Position numbers and translations under genes: made by a program
From: Hydractinia symbiolongicarpus
Lineage: Eukaryota; Cnidaria; Hydrozoa; Anthoathecata; Hydractiniidae
Length of the DNA stretch: 60,000 nt
Direction of reading: 5' to 3'
Assembly (NCBI RefSeq): GCF_029227915.1
Contig: NC_079878.1
Location: forward strand, 12,216,001-12,276,000
Shown here: piece after piece, positions 32,089 through 43,899 of the stretch
Layout of the letters: every line of letters starts with the position of its first letter
How positions within the stretch are numbered: the stretch's first letter is position 1
Notes under the pieces: model-generated
What the model saw: the letters and a program-made list of their open reading frames with translations, nothing else
Told to the model about the DNA's origin: nothing
Databases searched by the model: none

Positions 32089-34748
32089 ATGCTATTCTTA
32101 ATTATAGGTACGGTAACATCTGCGACATATTTGGTAAATAATGATCGGAATTCACTTGATTCAATTATGGCCGACGATAATGGTGTGTACAAAATTATTG
32201 GAACCCCCACCAATTATTTCTTCTACGCCGATGGTGATTGTCAAAAAGCACATTTTGAGGAGCAGCAATGGTTTGTTAAAAAAAGAGTGGGCAAGAAGTA
32301 CACCAATGAAGCCGTAGAGAAGGAGAAAATATTCGCTTTGGTTCGAACATATCGTCGTCACTCTGTTCAAAAGAGCTTTACAAACACGATATGCCCCGCA
32401 TAAAAAGCATCACAACTGAAAAATTTATGAAATATTGCCTCGTTATCAACGCGTGGTCTGGCGAAGAATCGACAGACTTTCGTATAGCATGTCACGGTAA
32501 TGCAAAACGGAATACTGCAAGGTCGACACCATTTATCAGAACAGAGAAAAAAGTTCTAAAGCTAATGGAAGACGATTTGCAAAAAGGAAATAGACCAGAA
32601 AGTACTTATGATCAAGGGATAGACAATTCTGGAGGACCATTTCGATGTTCTTTGCAATCAAAAACTATTATTACCAGTTTTCTATTTTAACTCTGGCTTA
32701 AACGTTGAAATACAAACAAAATTATTTAGAACTTAATGTTTTTAAGGTGTATAACATACAGCAGAGCATTGGCAGAATTTGTTGTACGAATAATAAGACA
32801 GATGTTAAAGAAGATAAGCTGCTAAAGGCTGTTGTGGAAATAACCCGGGAAGAACAAAAATTTATTCGCAACATAGTGTTCACACCAGACGAATATATTG
32901 TCACCGCTTTCGATGACCAACAGTTGAACGACATCGAGAAATTGTGCGTAAATCAAAACAAAATAATTGTGATGGATACCACATTCAATGTGTGTGATAT
33001 GTGGCTTACAGATATCGGCTATCAAAACCTCCGACTTGTAAACGACAAAGGTAATCATCCTTGGTTTTATGGTCCCATCCTTTTGCATATGAGAAAAACG
33101 CCCGAAACATTTTCACGTTTTGCAACAGAATTTCTTTTAGCCAACAGCAAAATACATAGCCTAACTTTTTTGTGTACTGATCTTAAACGAGCATTATTCC
33201 AAGGCTTTAAACATGTCTTACCTGATCTTGAAAGTCTGCTTTGTGTTAAACACATGTCTAATTGAGACAAAAAAAAGTTGACACAGCTTGGTGCAAAAGG
33301 GCAGAAAAAACTTTAGCGGATATCTATGGCATCAATGACGGCGTTGTTATGGAGTTAGGATTAGCGTCGGCTGAAGATGAGGACGATTTTAAAGCAAAGG
33401 TTGACTCTTTGAAGGAAAATTGGGAGGACCTTGCTCCAACTTTCCACGACTGGTTTTCGAGGAATCGAGGAAAACAGTTTATTGAAAGCGTGATCGAGTC
33501 GGCGAGAGAGGGATCTGGTCTGGATGGGCTATTCTACAACAATGCAATCGAATCACTTCATTCCATTTTAAAAATGGAAACTGGAAATAAAAAACTTGGA
33601 ATTATCGAGCTTATTTTTAAAAGTTAAGGTCATTATTCAGAGACAAAGAACTGAAGAAGTTCGAGCTGTTTACCAGTCTGGAAGTTACAGATTAGCAAAT
33701 GATTACAATCAATTTCAGGTAATAATATAATTGTACACTTTTTTTTTCACTTGTATACACTTTTTTTATAAGAAACAGGAAATTTTGCTTCAGCCTGAAA
33801 TGCACTTGCCATTGTTCTTATTTTTCAGCAATTCTGATCCTCATTGTTCTTATAAAATTGTTCTTATATAAAAAAGTGTAATTGTATAATTGGTAGTAAC
33901 ATATTCGTTCTTAAAAAATTACTTTTCAGAGATGCTGACATAGTATACGTTCACGTCGAATAAAATTATATTATAAATAATTGCAATATTACAGGTTGAT
34001 CCAATCACTTGGCACCGTTGGGACGAGGCACGTAGAATGGAGCATGTAAACAGTCTTCGACAATTTTCACCATCGTTCAGTGACCTGTATATAACATCTA
34101 AAAACGTTGGGAGGAAGCCAAACCATATTAATCGCAAACGCCACTTCACAGATGCAGTAATAGTCGAGGAAAGGATTGATACAACTCAAACCCCGGTCAC
34201 ACCACTACTTGTTAAAAAAAATGGCGATTATCATTGCCAGAAGGTGATGCCTGTTGATTTAACTGTAATTGACCCTAAACGAAAGACCTTTGGGAAATGT
34301 ATGATGCTACGATGATTACAAGGTATTTTTAGTTCGTGTAATTCTTTAACGTATTGAAAGTGTTAAACTCTTTGTCAGGTTTAAGCTCTATACGTTAGAA
34401 TGGCTGGCATATGGTATTTTCTTGAAACAAATTGCTTTAATATGTTTTAGATGTGTCTCACCAAGTTGTACCATGAGAATTACGCCGCAAGACTTTCTCA
34501 TCATCAAGTCTACTGGCGTCGTTACATTCACCGACAAATATAAGAAAGTGCAGAAGAGAGAAGGTCCTGTCTATGTCCATTTTCTTGAAGAATGTTTGAA
34601 GGGCTACTTTGAGAATTTTAAGTATGAAAACGTGACCGAATCCGACGATACGAAAAACAATCTCACTACTGCACAATGTATCTTTTTGCTTTCGCTAGGA
34701 ATACCCATTACATTGTTAATATGTTTTTCACTATATTACAGTAGCTAA
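32089..34748 (+). pseudogene. MULE transposase, disrupted
   Basis: ORF pieces in changing frames read as one protein. 32,089-32,403 and 32,391-32,690 give the N-terminal part. 32,705-33,265 holds the MULE transposase domain: VMDTTFNV with the first catalytic Asp, GPILLHMRKTPETFSRF, then TDLKRAL with the second Asp, and CVKHM. 33,262-33,627 continues in another frame (DGLFYNNAIESLHSILK) and reading resumes after a further shift near 33,610. A likely intron runs from CAG/GTAATA (33,720) to TATTACAG (about 33,994). 34,037-34,315 and 34,440-34,748 give a basic region and a C-terminal module (ITPQDFLIIKSTGVVTFTDK). Frame changes near 32,400, 32,690, 33,260 and 33,610 indicate an inactive copy, unless some reflect assembly error. 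Confidence 0.8.
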
Positions 34749-34856
34749 CTAAGTACTAATAATGTTCCTATTACCATTAAGGTCAATCCAGTGCGTGAGG
34801 TTTTTTGTGCGTGTGTTTTGCCAGTTTTCTCGTTGTGAACAATCGCTTTTTAACAT

Positions 34857-34878
34857 TATATATATATATATATATATT
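34857..34878. repeat. (TA)n microsatellite
   Basis: About 22 bases of TA repeats inside the MULE, after the transposase remnants. Confidence 0.9.
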
Positions 34879-35440
34879 TTTACATGTAAATAAAAACATC
34901 TAAACAAAAATCCTATTTTTTCTTAACCCTACGCAATTATAGCTACCTTTTATCCTATTTTACAAAAACCATTAAAAGTCCAGCATTGTTATTTGCCCAA
35001 AGATTTAGGGGCAAGGCGGTTTATGAAATCGCGCCCCTGACGGTACAAAATTAATAAATTAGTGCATAATTTTGTTACACGTGTTAAGCCCTAATTCCAC
35101 CGACCATCATGACAGAGAAGCAGGACAGAGGAGACTGGGAGTTAGACTGGCTAAATCACTGCTGCGGTATATTAGCATTTCATCCACAGAAATAAAGGAG
35201 GTTTTAATATAGAAGGAGGGAATATTAGAGATTATTTTTTCATCAAAGCATTGAAATTGCTATCCTACTGCTGGATTTACTTACACGTAATTTTTATACT
35301 GACTATGTACAGGTCTGAAAAAGTACCCTAAAAAGAGCATATGATATATGATTTTCACACTTGATGTTTTTGACTAAAGAAAATTCTTTACTTTCAATTA
35401 TATTTCTCTGTAGTAAATGAATATCGAAAACACAATGTCC

Positions 35441-35556
35441 AGTGATTTTGGCTGATTCTGGGTGGCTCTGGCTGATTCTGGGTGGTTCTTGGTGATTTTG
35501 GGTGGTTCTGACTGATTCTGGGTAGTTCTGGGTAGTTCCATAGTTTAGTAATACCG
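35441..35556 (-). repeat. right terminal inverted repeat of the MULE
   Basis: Reverse complement of the left end: GTGGTTCTGG/CTGATTCTGG-type words ending TCCATAGTTTAGTAATACCG, then the 9-bp target duplication. Confidence 0.9.
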
Positions 35557-35588
35557 ATTAAATACTCTATCTAAGCCATGGCCCCTCC

Positions 35589-35668
35589 TGGAAATATTAG
35601 ACAGGGTATATCCCTCGATATTTGTGAGGCTAGCTATGTAAAATATGCACATCTATATCTATCTATTT
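35589..35668 (+). repeat. SINE body fragment
   Basis: A stretch beginning near CCTGGAAATATTAGACAGGG and containing GTGAGGCTAGCTATGTAAAA matches, in inverted orientation, the body of the tRNA-like element at 36,010-36,143. The head is absent or replaced by the interrupted SINE before the MULE. Confidence 0.6.
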
Positions 35669-36009
35669 ATTTCTGCTGTCCGCAAAAAATATAAACAACA
35701 GACAGTATCAAAGAAACCCATCCAAAAAAATATTTGCTTAAAATTAACTATATTCTTCTCTTTAACAATAGAAGAATATTGTTAAAATATAATTCCAGTT
35801 CCTTTTGGATCTATGCTACCTAAAAAATCTTTAATCTTCATTATTAGCCATTTTACCTTGTGAGAGTCCTGCTTTTACCTACACGTCACACATGTCCATT
35901 GTTCTCAAAATGAAATCAAAACAAATACATCATGCACAAGGTGGACTTATACAATTCTGTATTATATACTTTAATAAAGGTTGCCTTTTTGTGGTTTAAG
36001 TCAACAAAA

Positions 36010-36143
36010 TTGAAAGCAGCACTATAGGTAGATGTGCATATTTTACATAGCTAGCCTCACAGATATCAAAGGATACACCCTGTCTTATTTCCAGTGAAAA
36101 TCGAACTCTAGTCTAAAGTATGAGAGTTAAACCCATGGCGCCA
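36010..36143 (-). mobile_element. tRNA-derived SINE, second body type
   Basis: On the minus strand the head starts GGCGCCATGGGTTTAACTCT and has the B-box AGAGTTCGATTTTC, followed by CACTGGAAATAAGACAGGG and GTGAGGCTAGCTATGTAAAA. The head resembles the SINE at 29,473 but lacks several A-box bases; the body differs. Confidence 0.65.
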
Positions 36144-36319
36144 ATGATGCATGTTTTGCATCCATATCTGGGAAAATTCAGGCAATTTCAGGAAAAAATT
36201 CAGATGACTTTGGAAGTTATCGTATAAAAAGCGTATTTGAAAACTTGCCGAAGCTCTTTAACAGCTTTTGTGCTAAAGCTTATTACTTTTAGCCAAACAC
36301 TTTTATTTAAACATTAATT

Positions 36320-36335
36320 GGGGGGGGGGGGGGGG
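36320..36335. repeat. G16 homopolymer
   Basis: Sixteen consecutive G in AT-rich context. It may form quadruplex DNA, or its length may be a sequencing artefact. Confidence 0.9.
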
Positions 36336-36746
36336 TATATTCTATAGTTCAACCAAGCAATGCTTAGCCAGATAGATATGTTGAGATGTTGCTTTGATTT
36401 AGCTAACTAGGCTTTATTTTAAAACAGGTAAGCTATATATCTAATGTTTAATATACCATCCAATCCAGGAATAGCATAAAAATACAAGGGAAACCTCGTA
36501 TACCCTAGTTACAGTACGAGAATAAAAACATAAAAACGACATCATAGTAGCTCTGACCGCCATTTTAGGAAAACTCTAAAAACAAGTGCCAGGTCAGAGG
36601 TTCATAAAAAATAATATTTTGGACGAGCTTGCGCTAGTTTTTCGAATATCTAACAGACTATGCCCCTACGGCTTGAACACCTACGCGGAATGGAATAAAA
36701 CACTTTCGTTTTTGTTTTGTTTTTCTTCTTAAGAGATAAGAAAAAG

Positions 36747-37529
36747 TTAAAAAGTCTTAACACTTCTGCCCTTTTTGCAATACCTATTTTGGCTGGATTT
36801 CTTAAAAACGCTGTTTGGTATGTTTTCAAACATTTCGTGAAACCATTTTTCGCACTTGTCACACTGCGCCATCCTTTCATTTCCAAAAATACCACGACAC
36901 ACGCAATAAAGTTCCAAAACCAAACATTTAAGTTTGCAACTCAATATCCGTTTTGATGATTTTGGTAAGTGTTAAATTGATTGCACGTTAATGCACTCCA
37001 AAAAGTGCTTTCTCAGGAGTAACTCGTTGTTACACCTCTTCCGGATTTTCTCCAAATGTTAGCGATGTTGCACAAGCGATGGCAAATAAGCCGAAGTCAA
37101 CACCATTCCGTTGCTGTTGCAATGGAAGGATGTCAACATACAGCTGAGAATCGTGGTGGAAACAGAAGTCAGTAATTTGTTTCAAGGAATGGTTATTCAC
37201 TGTGCTATTATTTAAACTGTCCTATAACAGTTTCGATGGATTCATTAGTTAGCATATGGTTGTTAATAATTTCGTCCATTTCACGCGAAGTCAACAAATG
37301 TCCTTTACTCGGTAACTGGCCCGAGACAACGTCTGTTCCGCATCAGCACGCATAACAGAAAGCGAAAAAGAAGCTCTGGGGACGAGATTGTTGTTTTTCC
37401 TGTTTTCTTGGGTGAGATCAAATTAATAACAGGTTGAGATCGAGACGGGGTTACAGTAATAAAATCTATCACATTGTCGATAAACTCCTCTACAACAATC
37501 ACGTCCTGTTTCGGCTGGTTTGCTGGCAA
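36747..37529 (-). pseudogene. Ulp1-type cysteine protease plus PHD finger, transposon-associated relic
   Basis: Minus-strand pieces read in order. 37,529-37,305 is an acidic/basic linker. 37,345-37,225 gives GQLPSKGHLLTSREMDEIIN, like the start of Ulp1/SENP-fold proteases. 37,165-37,050 gives QLYVDILPLQQQRNGVDFGL then FAIACATSL, matching the Q...DCG active-site region, with Phe (codon 37,093-37,095) where the catalytic Cys is expected. RKHFLEC follows in a shifted frame. 36,944-36,747 is a PHD finger: C-V-C, then CDKCEKWFH. Protease-plus-PHD proteins of this kind are common in transposon-rich cnidarian genomes (family knowledge). Stops, frameshifts and the changed Cys say it is inactive. Confidence 0.6.
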
Positions 37530-37659
37530 ATTGATGATATATTGCTTATCCTTTCCTACACCTTCACGTCCAACGTGGCGTTCTTTTTTGCGAGGAAATG
37601 AAATATTACCAAACTTTCACCACCTTCTCTCTCACTTCCACACCATAGCTTTGTAGATT

Positions 37660-40600
37660 TACAAAGTTTTCATTTTCGAGATTGCGCATGATTTTTTTGT
37701 ATTTTTAAAATTTCATCTCTACAATAATAAATAAATAAAATGCGCATTATAGCTACTGTGTAGAAGAATTTTAATAAGAAATATATTTCTTTACATCGCA
37801 TCAGAATCTTCGTCACTTGAAAATAGTCCTTTTCCATCACATTCTACAACACGAGTATAACAAAAAAGATTATTTTTTTCATTCACGATAAACCGAAATA
37901 AAAATGAAATAAAAAAAAAACAGTGAATTCACCTATTTTAAAATCGCTTGAATCAATCTTTGCTTTGTCTTTTTGCATGATAATAGATCATAGATTAAAA
38001 ATTATTACGCAAGTATAATTTTGAAGAAACCAATGATTTCGAGAAAACCAAGAGAAACCGAATCTCGTGCGCATCGAGACAAGAATGGCCTCCATGTGTC
38101 AGCTACTCGAATTCCTAAAGTTAGTCGCCGAGCAAATTAGGACCTCCAATCTGGCACTTGTTATTATAGTTTTCTGCCATTTTAGGGCATCGAGCACTCC
38201 ATAAAAAATCAAGACCTTACCCCCTCTTTTTGTGTTTATAGTTTTTCTTTATAGTTTTTCACCATCAATCTTGTCACTTTTTTTAACTATTTTTGCGATC
38301 TGAGTGAAATTATTTTTTTATAACAGTAAAACAAAAGACCCAGGAAACCATCCTAGAGCTAAAATTGCCCTGGAACGAGATTGGATGAACGAGGTTGTGA
38401 CATTGTGTTTGTATTTAAAACTATGAAACCAGAAAAGAGACCAGAAATCAGTTTTCTGTTAGGATGACGACAAGCAAGACTCTTTAAAAAATCAGATAAA
38501 TTAGATAATATTTAGTATGTTTTAACACCTTCATCAGTCTCGGTCCCAGGAAGCGTTGTCTCTTTCTTGTATATCTATTATCGTCAGAGACAAAAAGCCC
38601 TAGGGAGGAGATTAAACCTACATGTCTCGCTAGGTTCGCTAGACTGATTATGACCTTGGTTTTCTTTCTTTTAAAAGCAATGCAACAAATCTAAAGCCTT
38701 ATGCTCTACCACTGGATGGATACTATCTTAAGTTGTTTAATTTTTAAGAATCTAGTATTTTTCGCAATTCTAATTTATGCAGACCTATTATTGACATAAA
38801 GTACCTTTTAATTGGACTTGCTCGTATCATGAAGGTGGTCATAAATTTCATCAACAACAAAACAGAAAATTTTACCAGAAAAACGTTTTTTATGTTAGTT
38901 TTAACTGAAAAGTCGTTTTTTGAATTTCGCAGCTACTCATTTCCGCGAATTTACCTTTTCGAGATCGCAGACGAATTCTCGCATACATATACAAAGGCAT
39001 TGACAGTTGTTAATGCATTGTACATTTTAAGCTGGACTGAATATAACCTTTCTTTTTTATTTTTTAGAAGCATATACCTGTACTAACTCTAAACAGCTAT
39101 TGAAGAGACCCATTAGCAATTGCTGATGCACTTATAGCTGTGCACCTAAAGCCTGACTGTATCAAGCTTTTCATAATTCTTGATCATAGCAATTTACTTG
39201 AACTATTCAGTAACTGCTCACTTGATAATTTCTTAAACAACAAAATTCGCCACAAAAATAAGATAGTCTAAGATATCCTTTTTCTCTGAATTATGTTTGA
39301 AAAATTATGTTCGCAACGAAACAAGACTGCCGGATGATTTGCTTCCGTAACAAACGTATGCATGTACTCCCAATAATGTACTCTACAAACTTAGGTAACC
39401 AGGTGGCGCCACCAATGATAAGCATGGAGAATAGTACTAAACTTCAACAAGACGTACCTCAACAGCTCACCAAAGTCCAACCATTAGTTTAGTTCTTTAA
39501 ACCATTACCGCTATCTATTGACTATTTCAGAACTCTTACACCAATTAAAGATAATAAATCAAGTAAATAGAAGTTAGACTGCAATTCTCCAATATCAGCA
39601 TCAAAATATTCCAGATCCGCCTGTTCACCCTTCTATTATTAAATAATATATATGTCTTTGTTAAAAACTAAAAACGGTTTGACCAGGACTGATTTTAGTT
39701 CTTAGGAAAGTATTAAAAACGTTAACGAAAGATTAACACGAAGATGAAGGACAGTGAAAGTGAAACTCATCTCATTCCAAGAGTAAAAAGACCAAAAACA
39801 AATTATTACTAGTGAAAGTGAAAAGACTGCTCTATTACTAAAAACATTTGAAGCTACAAGTTTAACTCATTGCATTTGCTGCAAGCTGTTTTATAATAGC
39901 TGTTTTGGGAAAATACCCCGATGCTTGTTTAGCATTCAGCTAGCTAGCTAATTGATGTCTATAAACACTTAATGTAAATAGAGAATTTCACTCATCACCC
40001 AAACTCTAGCTTGACCCTTTTTTTCATATTCATGGTGTTGTCAAAAATGTAAGTCTGCAGAGGGGGGAAATTTCTGAATGCATTTGGCCACTAAAAGATG
40101 TGACCGAAAATGGACGTCTAAAGCACCTTTGTAGCTGACACTGAAGTTAACAGCCATAATTACAAGTATACTGGAGTTTTACTTATTTAGACTTAAAAGC
40201 CTATGATAGCCAACTAGCTACCTATTCGGGACACAATTTTTCGAAAAAGTCAAATGGCATTACTTGGCCAGTACTTTGTAGCCGGTAGGCGTAAGCCGAG
40301 TAACCAACGTCGAGAGTAACCTAGGTGCACTTTCCATAAAGCCAGCATTAATGGAACAATCCGCTCAACCAGCCGAAAAGGTCCGGCAAATCGTAAAATC
40401 CGAGCGTGCTTACGTCAGTAAAAATTAGTAGACTTTAAGGGGGTTTTAACCTAAATATCCTAAGGTCTGATGCAACACTGGACTATTTTAACTACCTTAC
40501 AGCTAGTCATTTTATTTGTGTGCTCGCTATCTGAAGTCTTACTGAGTTTTTACACTTGGACTGTTCCATTTTTACCGCACCTGAGCAACTCCTATAGAAT

Positions 40601-40955
40601 CAAACGATTGCCTACTTTATTTAATTCAAGAAAACTCGATGTTAATTTAACTTTCTTTTAGCATCCATTTGTAATCAATTGCATGTCCATTTCAAATCAT
40701 TAACATCGTTCAAGCATTGATTTCTTTTGTTTGTGTCCCCTTATTGCCGAACCTGATTGGTTAAATTAATAAAATAATCGAGACAGGAACTTTATGAGCT
40801 TATTAAAACCCATTTTCACATTTCTGGAAACACAAAGATTTAATTTACAGACAGTAAACATTAATCAAATGAGTATATAATAAAACTGATATCCCATTTC
40901 CATTATTGTTCACCATTAGCTCTAACCACTCTTGGTAATCTCAAAGTTATCGTCA
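37660..40955. other. no gene supported
   Basis: AT-rich with a few GC-richer patches (38,040-38,160; 40,270-40,440). Small ORFs at 38,829, 39,307 and 40,470 were judged chance. No RNA gene or bounded element recognised. Confidence 0.35.
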
Positions 40956-40957
40956 TT

Positions 40958-41182
40958 TATAATCCTTTCCTGTCGCACTTTGTAATCCTTAGATTTGTGG
41001 TACTTTGTAATTTCACCTTGTCGCATTTTGTAATCCTTTCATGTCGCACTTTGTAATTCTTAGATTTGTGGTACTTTGTAATTTCACCTTGTCGCATTTT
41101 GTAATCCTTTCATGTCGCACTTTGTAATCCTTAGATTTGTGGTACTTTGTAATTTCACCTTGTCGCACTTTGTAATCCTTAG
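40958..41182. repeat. minisatellite, 71-bp unit made of TTTGTAATCC words
   Basis: The word TCGCAC recurs at 40,973, 41,044, 41,115 and 41,163; the first three are spaced exactly 71. Each unit contains three variants of TCGCAYTTTGTAATCCTT. Inverted, decayed relatives (GGATTACAAAG words) occur at 43,000-43,120, on the far side of Helentron-like copy C. Confidence 0.85.
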
Positions 41183-41527
41183 AAATAAAAAAAGCAGGAA
41201 AAAAATATGGCAGTTACAGCGATCATGTCAACATGGAACGTAGAATTAAATCCTACAGCATTTCGATTGCAATAGGCTTTTACATTAATGTAGCTCATCA
41301 AATTAATAAGTAAATAAACCAGCAGAAAGTCATTCAGACAAATCAAACACACAACTGTCTTTTCATCCTTTCCTGCTACAACTATGTTACTTTGTTAATG
41401 AGAAAACGCGTACTACAGTAATTGCAATACTAAAAGAAAATGATTCGCAATTTCATATTTTTGCTATGTATATTCCGTTGAGTGATTCGATACTGGACCA
41501 AAAGATGAGTTTTTTAAAAATAACAAG

Positions 41528-42901
41528 AAGCCCTGGGGGCTCTAAGAATTTCCGCGCGCTACCAAAATATTTTATGAAAACCTGCTAATTCGTTGTGTTA
41601 TTGTGCCTAACATTCGAAGGGGTTTGGTGCATGAACCTCTGAAGATAAAGCCCATCAGTGACATTATATCTTACAACAAACGCAAACAAAACAAGTCTTG
41701 CGATTGAAACGTTTATGGTCTTAAACGGCATTAGTTGACAAAAAATCAAAATTTTGATGTGACCATCATTTTCGGCATACTTTTTTTATTAACTGTGTCA
41801 ATTTTTGTCGAAAATAAAGCAGTTTTAATTTTTTGATAAATTTCGGCCTGAAATGACATTTAGGTGACAAAAACCAAACTTTTGTACCATCATCATTTTC
41901 AGCATACTTTATTTGTTAACTGTGCCAGATTTAGCCGAAAAATGAAGTGGTTTTAATTTTTGGACCAATTTTGGCCTAAAATGGCATTTAGGTGACAAAA
42001 ATCAAAATTTTGATGTCACCATTATGTTCACCATACTTTTTTTGTTAACTTTGCCAATTTTTGTTGAAAATGAAGTAGTTTTAATTTTTGGACCAATTTT
42101 GGCCTAAAATGACATTTAAGGTGGCAAAAAACCAAAATTTTGATGTCACCATCATGTTCACCATACTTTTTTTGTTAATTGTGCCAAAATTTGTCAAAAA
42201 TAAAGTAGTTTTAATTTTGGACCAATTTTGGCCTAAAATGACATTTAGGTAACAAGAAATCAAGATTTTGATGTCACCATCATGTTTAGCATACTTTATT
42301 TGTTTACTGTGCCAAATTTTGCTAAAAATAAAGTAGTTTTAATTTTTAGGCAAATTTTGGCCTGAAATGACATTTAGGTAACAAGAAATCAAAATTTTGA
42401 TGTCACCATCATGTTCAGCATACTTTTTGTGTTTACTGTGCCAAAATTTGTCAAAAATAAAGTAGTTTTAATTTTTGGACCAATTTTGGCCTAAATTGAC
42501 ATTTAGGTAAGAAGAAATCAAAATTTTGATGTCACCATCATGTTCAGCATACTTTTTTTGTTAACTGTTCCAAATTTTGTTGAAAATAAAGTAGTTCTAA
42601 TTTTTGGACCAATTTTGGCCTAAAATGACATTTAGGTGACAAAAATCAAAATTATTATGTCACCATTATGTTCAGCATACTTTTTTTGTTAACTGTGCCA
42701 AATTTTGTCGAAAACAAATACCAATTTTGGCCTGAAGCGTCAATACTAGACTCCCCAGTAGTTAAGAAGCTTGGGTACGAAGTTTACATCTGTGACGGAC
42801 CAACGTGAAATCCCAGGGTCGATTTTTTCTCAAAAAATGCTCCGAAAGAAAAAAACGACGGTTCTAAAGAATTTCCTACGCCTTCGGGCGCGGAAATTCA
42901 A
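41528..42901 (+). mobile_element. Helentron-like satellite-bearing element, copy C
   Basis: Same ends as copies A and B: AAGCCCTGGGGGCTCTAAG at the start and the TTCG-loop hairpin at 42,869-42,899, then CAAT. The interior has about eight copies of the roughly 128-bp unit, anchored on CCAATTTTGGCC. At 1,374 bp it is the longest copy. Confidence 0.75.
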
Positions 42902-42999
42902 TAAAATACAAAATACAGGCAGATCAACAGAATAAAAAAAAGTGTATCTGCCGGTCTAAAACAAAAATAATATAAAAGTTAAAAGTTATACAATTTAGG

Positions 43000-43120
43000 G
43001 ATTACAAAGTGTGACAGGTCGGAGGATTAGAAAGCGTGACATGAAAGGATAACAAAATGCGAAAAAAATTGGATTACAAAGCGCGATGGGATTACAAGGT
43101 GCGACAAGACTACAAAGTCA
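43000..43120. repeat. inverted decayed copy of the TTTGTAATCC minisatellite
   Basis: Words GGATTACAAAGTGTGACAGG, GGATTACAAAGCGCGATGGG and ATTACAAGGTGCGACAAG are reverse complements of the 40.96-41.18 kb array. The two arrays bracket copy C and may be ends of one element. Confidence 0.65.
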
Positions 43121-43833
43121 TACAAAGATAAGCATAAGGCATGAGACCAAGGGAAAAACAAAAATCGCAATCAATTTTAAATGTTTTGTACAGAATTTGT
43201 ACAGCATATTTACAAGGAAAACCTCCTAAAACATTACTTCTGCATTGGAATAAACATAATTTCAGGCTCTAAATAAAAACTTTCTTTGGTATACTGATTA
43301 CACTCTACATGAATTATATAGAATTATAATAAAAATATTTAAAATTGTTTACTTGCGCGAGTTAATTACAAAGATAATTTTTAAGAGAAAAAATTTTAAA
43401 ATTTCCCAATGTGGACTTTTTAACTTGTATTTTGGAAGCAGTCAACAGAAAAATGTAAACACGTGTGTGACCATCTTTACTTATCACCTTTTGAAAAAGG
43501 ACAAAATACATTTCAGTGGCTCCTTTAAAGAATTTTCCTGGGACAGGAAGATGTAGATCAAACAGAAAATACACAATAAAGTAGAGGAGACAAGTTGATG
43601 CCACATTATATAACCAGTTGTTAACCCTTGGAAAAATCCACGGCTTCGCCTGTCAGTATAATGTAACAAATTACACTACGCTACTTTGTAGCTGTTGTAA
43701 ACACATCGTAAAACCTGTGGGACATATGTCGCATTTGCTTTTCTCTACGTAAAAATTTTGTGTGATTACGATTTTTTTTTCTCTTGAACAGACGGACTGA
43801 CAGTATAGAACTATCATTATAGAGACCGTTCTT

Positions 43834-43886
43834 CGGCATCGGCATCGGCATCGGCATCGGCATCGGCATCGGCATCGGCATCGGCA
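43834..43886. repeat. (CGGCAT)n hexanucleotide repeat
   Basis: Nearly nine perfect CGGCAT units. It keeps reading frames open by chance (Arg-Cys and Met-Pro repeats on the minus strand); no gene is implied. Confidence 0.95.
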
Positions 43887-43899
43887 GTTCTTCCTTTCT

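Larger units (their letters stand above)
29712..35556 (+). mobile_element. Mutator-like element (MULE) with satellite-like inverted ends
   Basis: A perfect 9-bp duplication, ATTAAATAC, flanks it at 29,703-29,711 and 35,557-35,565. The terminal inverted repeats begin CGGTATTACTAAACTATGGA and run about 110 bases, built from tandem 10-bp words of the form CCAGAAYCAC. The interior encodes a MULE-domain transposase (32.1-34.7 kb) now broken by frameshifts, and carries Helentron-like copy B. The 9-bp duplication and MULE domain together place it in the Mutator superfamily. Length is 5,845 bp including the nested insertion. Confidence 0.92.
35670..36740. other. no gene; SINE copy and homopolymer only
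   Basis: Apart from the SINE-like copy at 36,010-36,143 and a run of 16 G at 36,320-36,335, the stretch is AT-rich with no coding signal. Confidence 0.4.

Noticed and set aside
39307-39492. 61-codon ORF with a polar C-terminal half as an exon
   Set aside because: Flanking splice sites are weak and there is no partner exon or family resemblance.
40470-40661. 63-codon ORF with a hydrophobic N-terminus
   Set aside because: It resembles a signal peptide but has no cysteine pattern, cleavage site or neighbour to support a small secreted protein.
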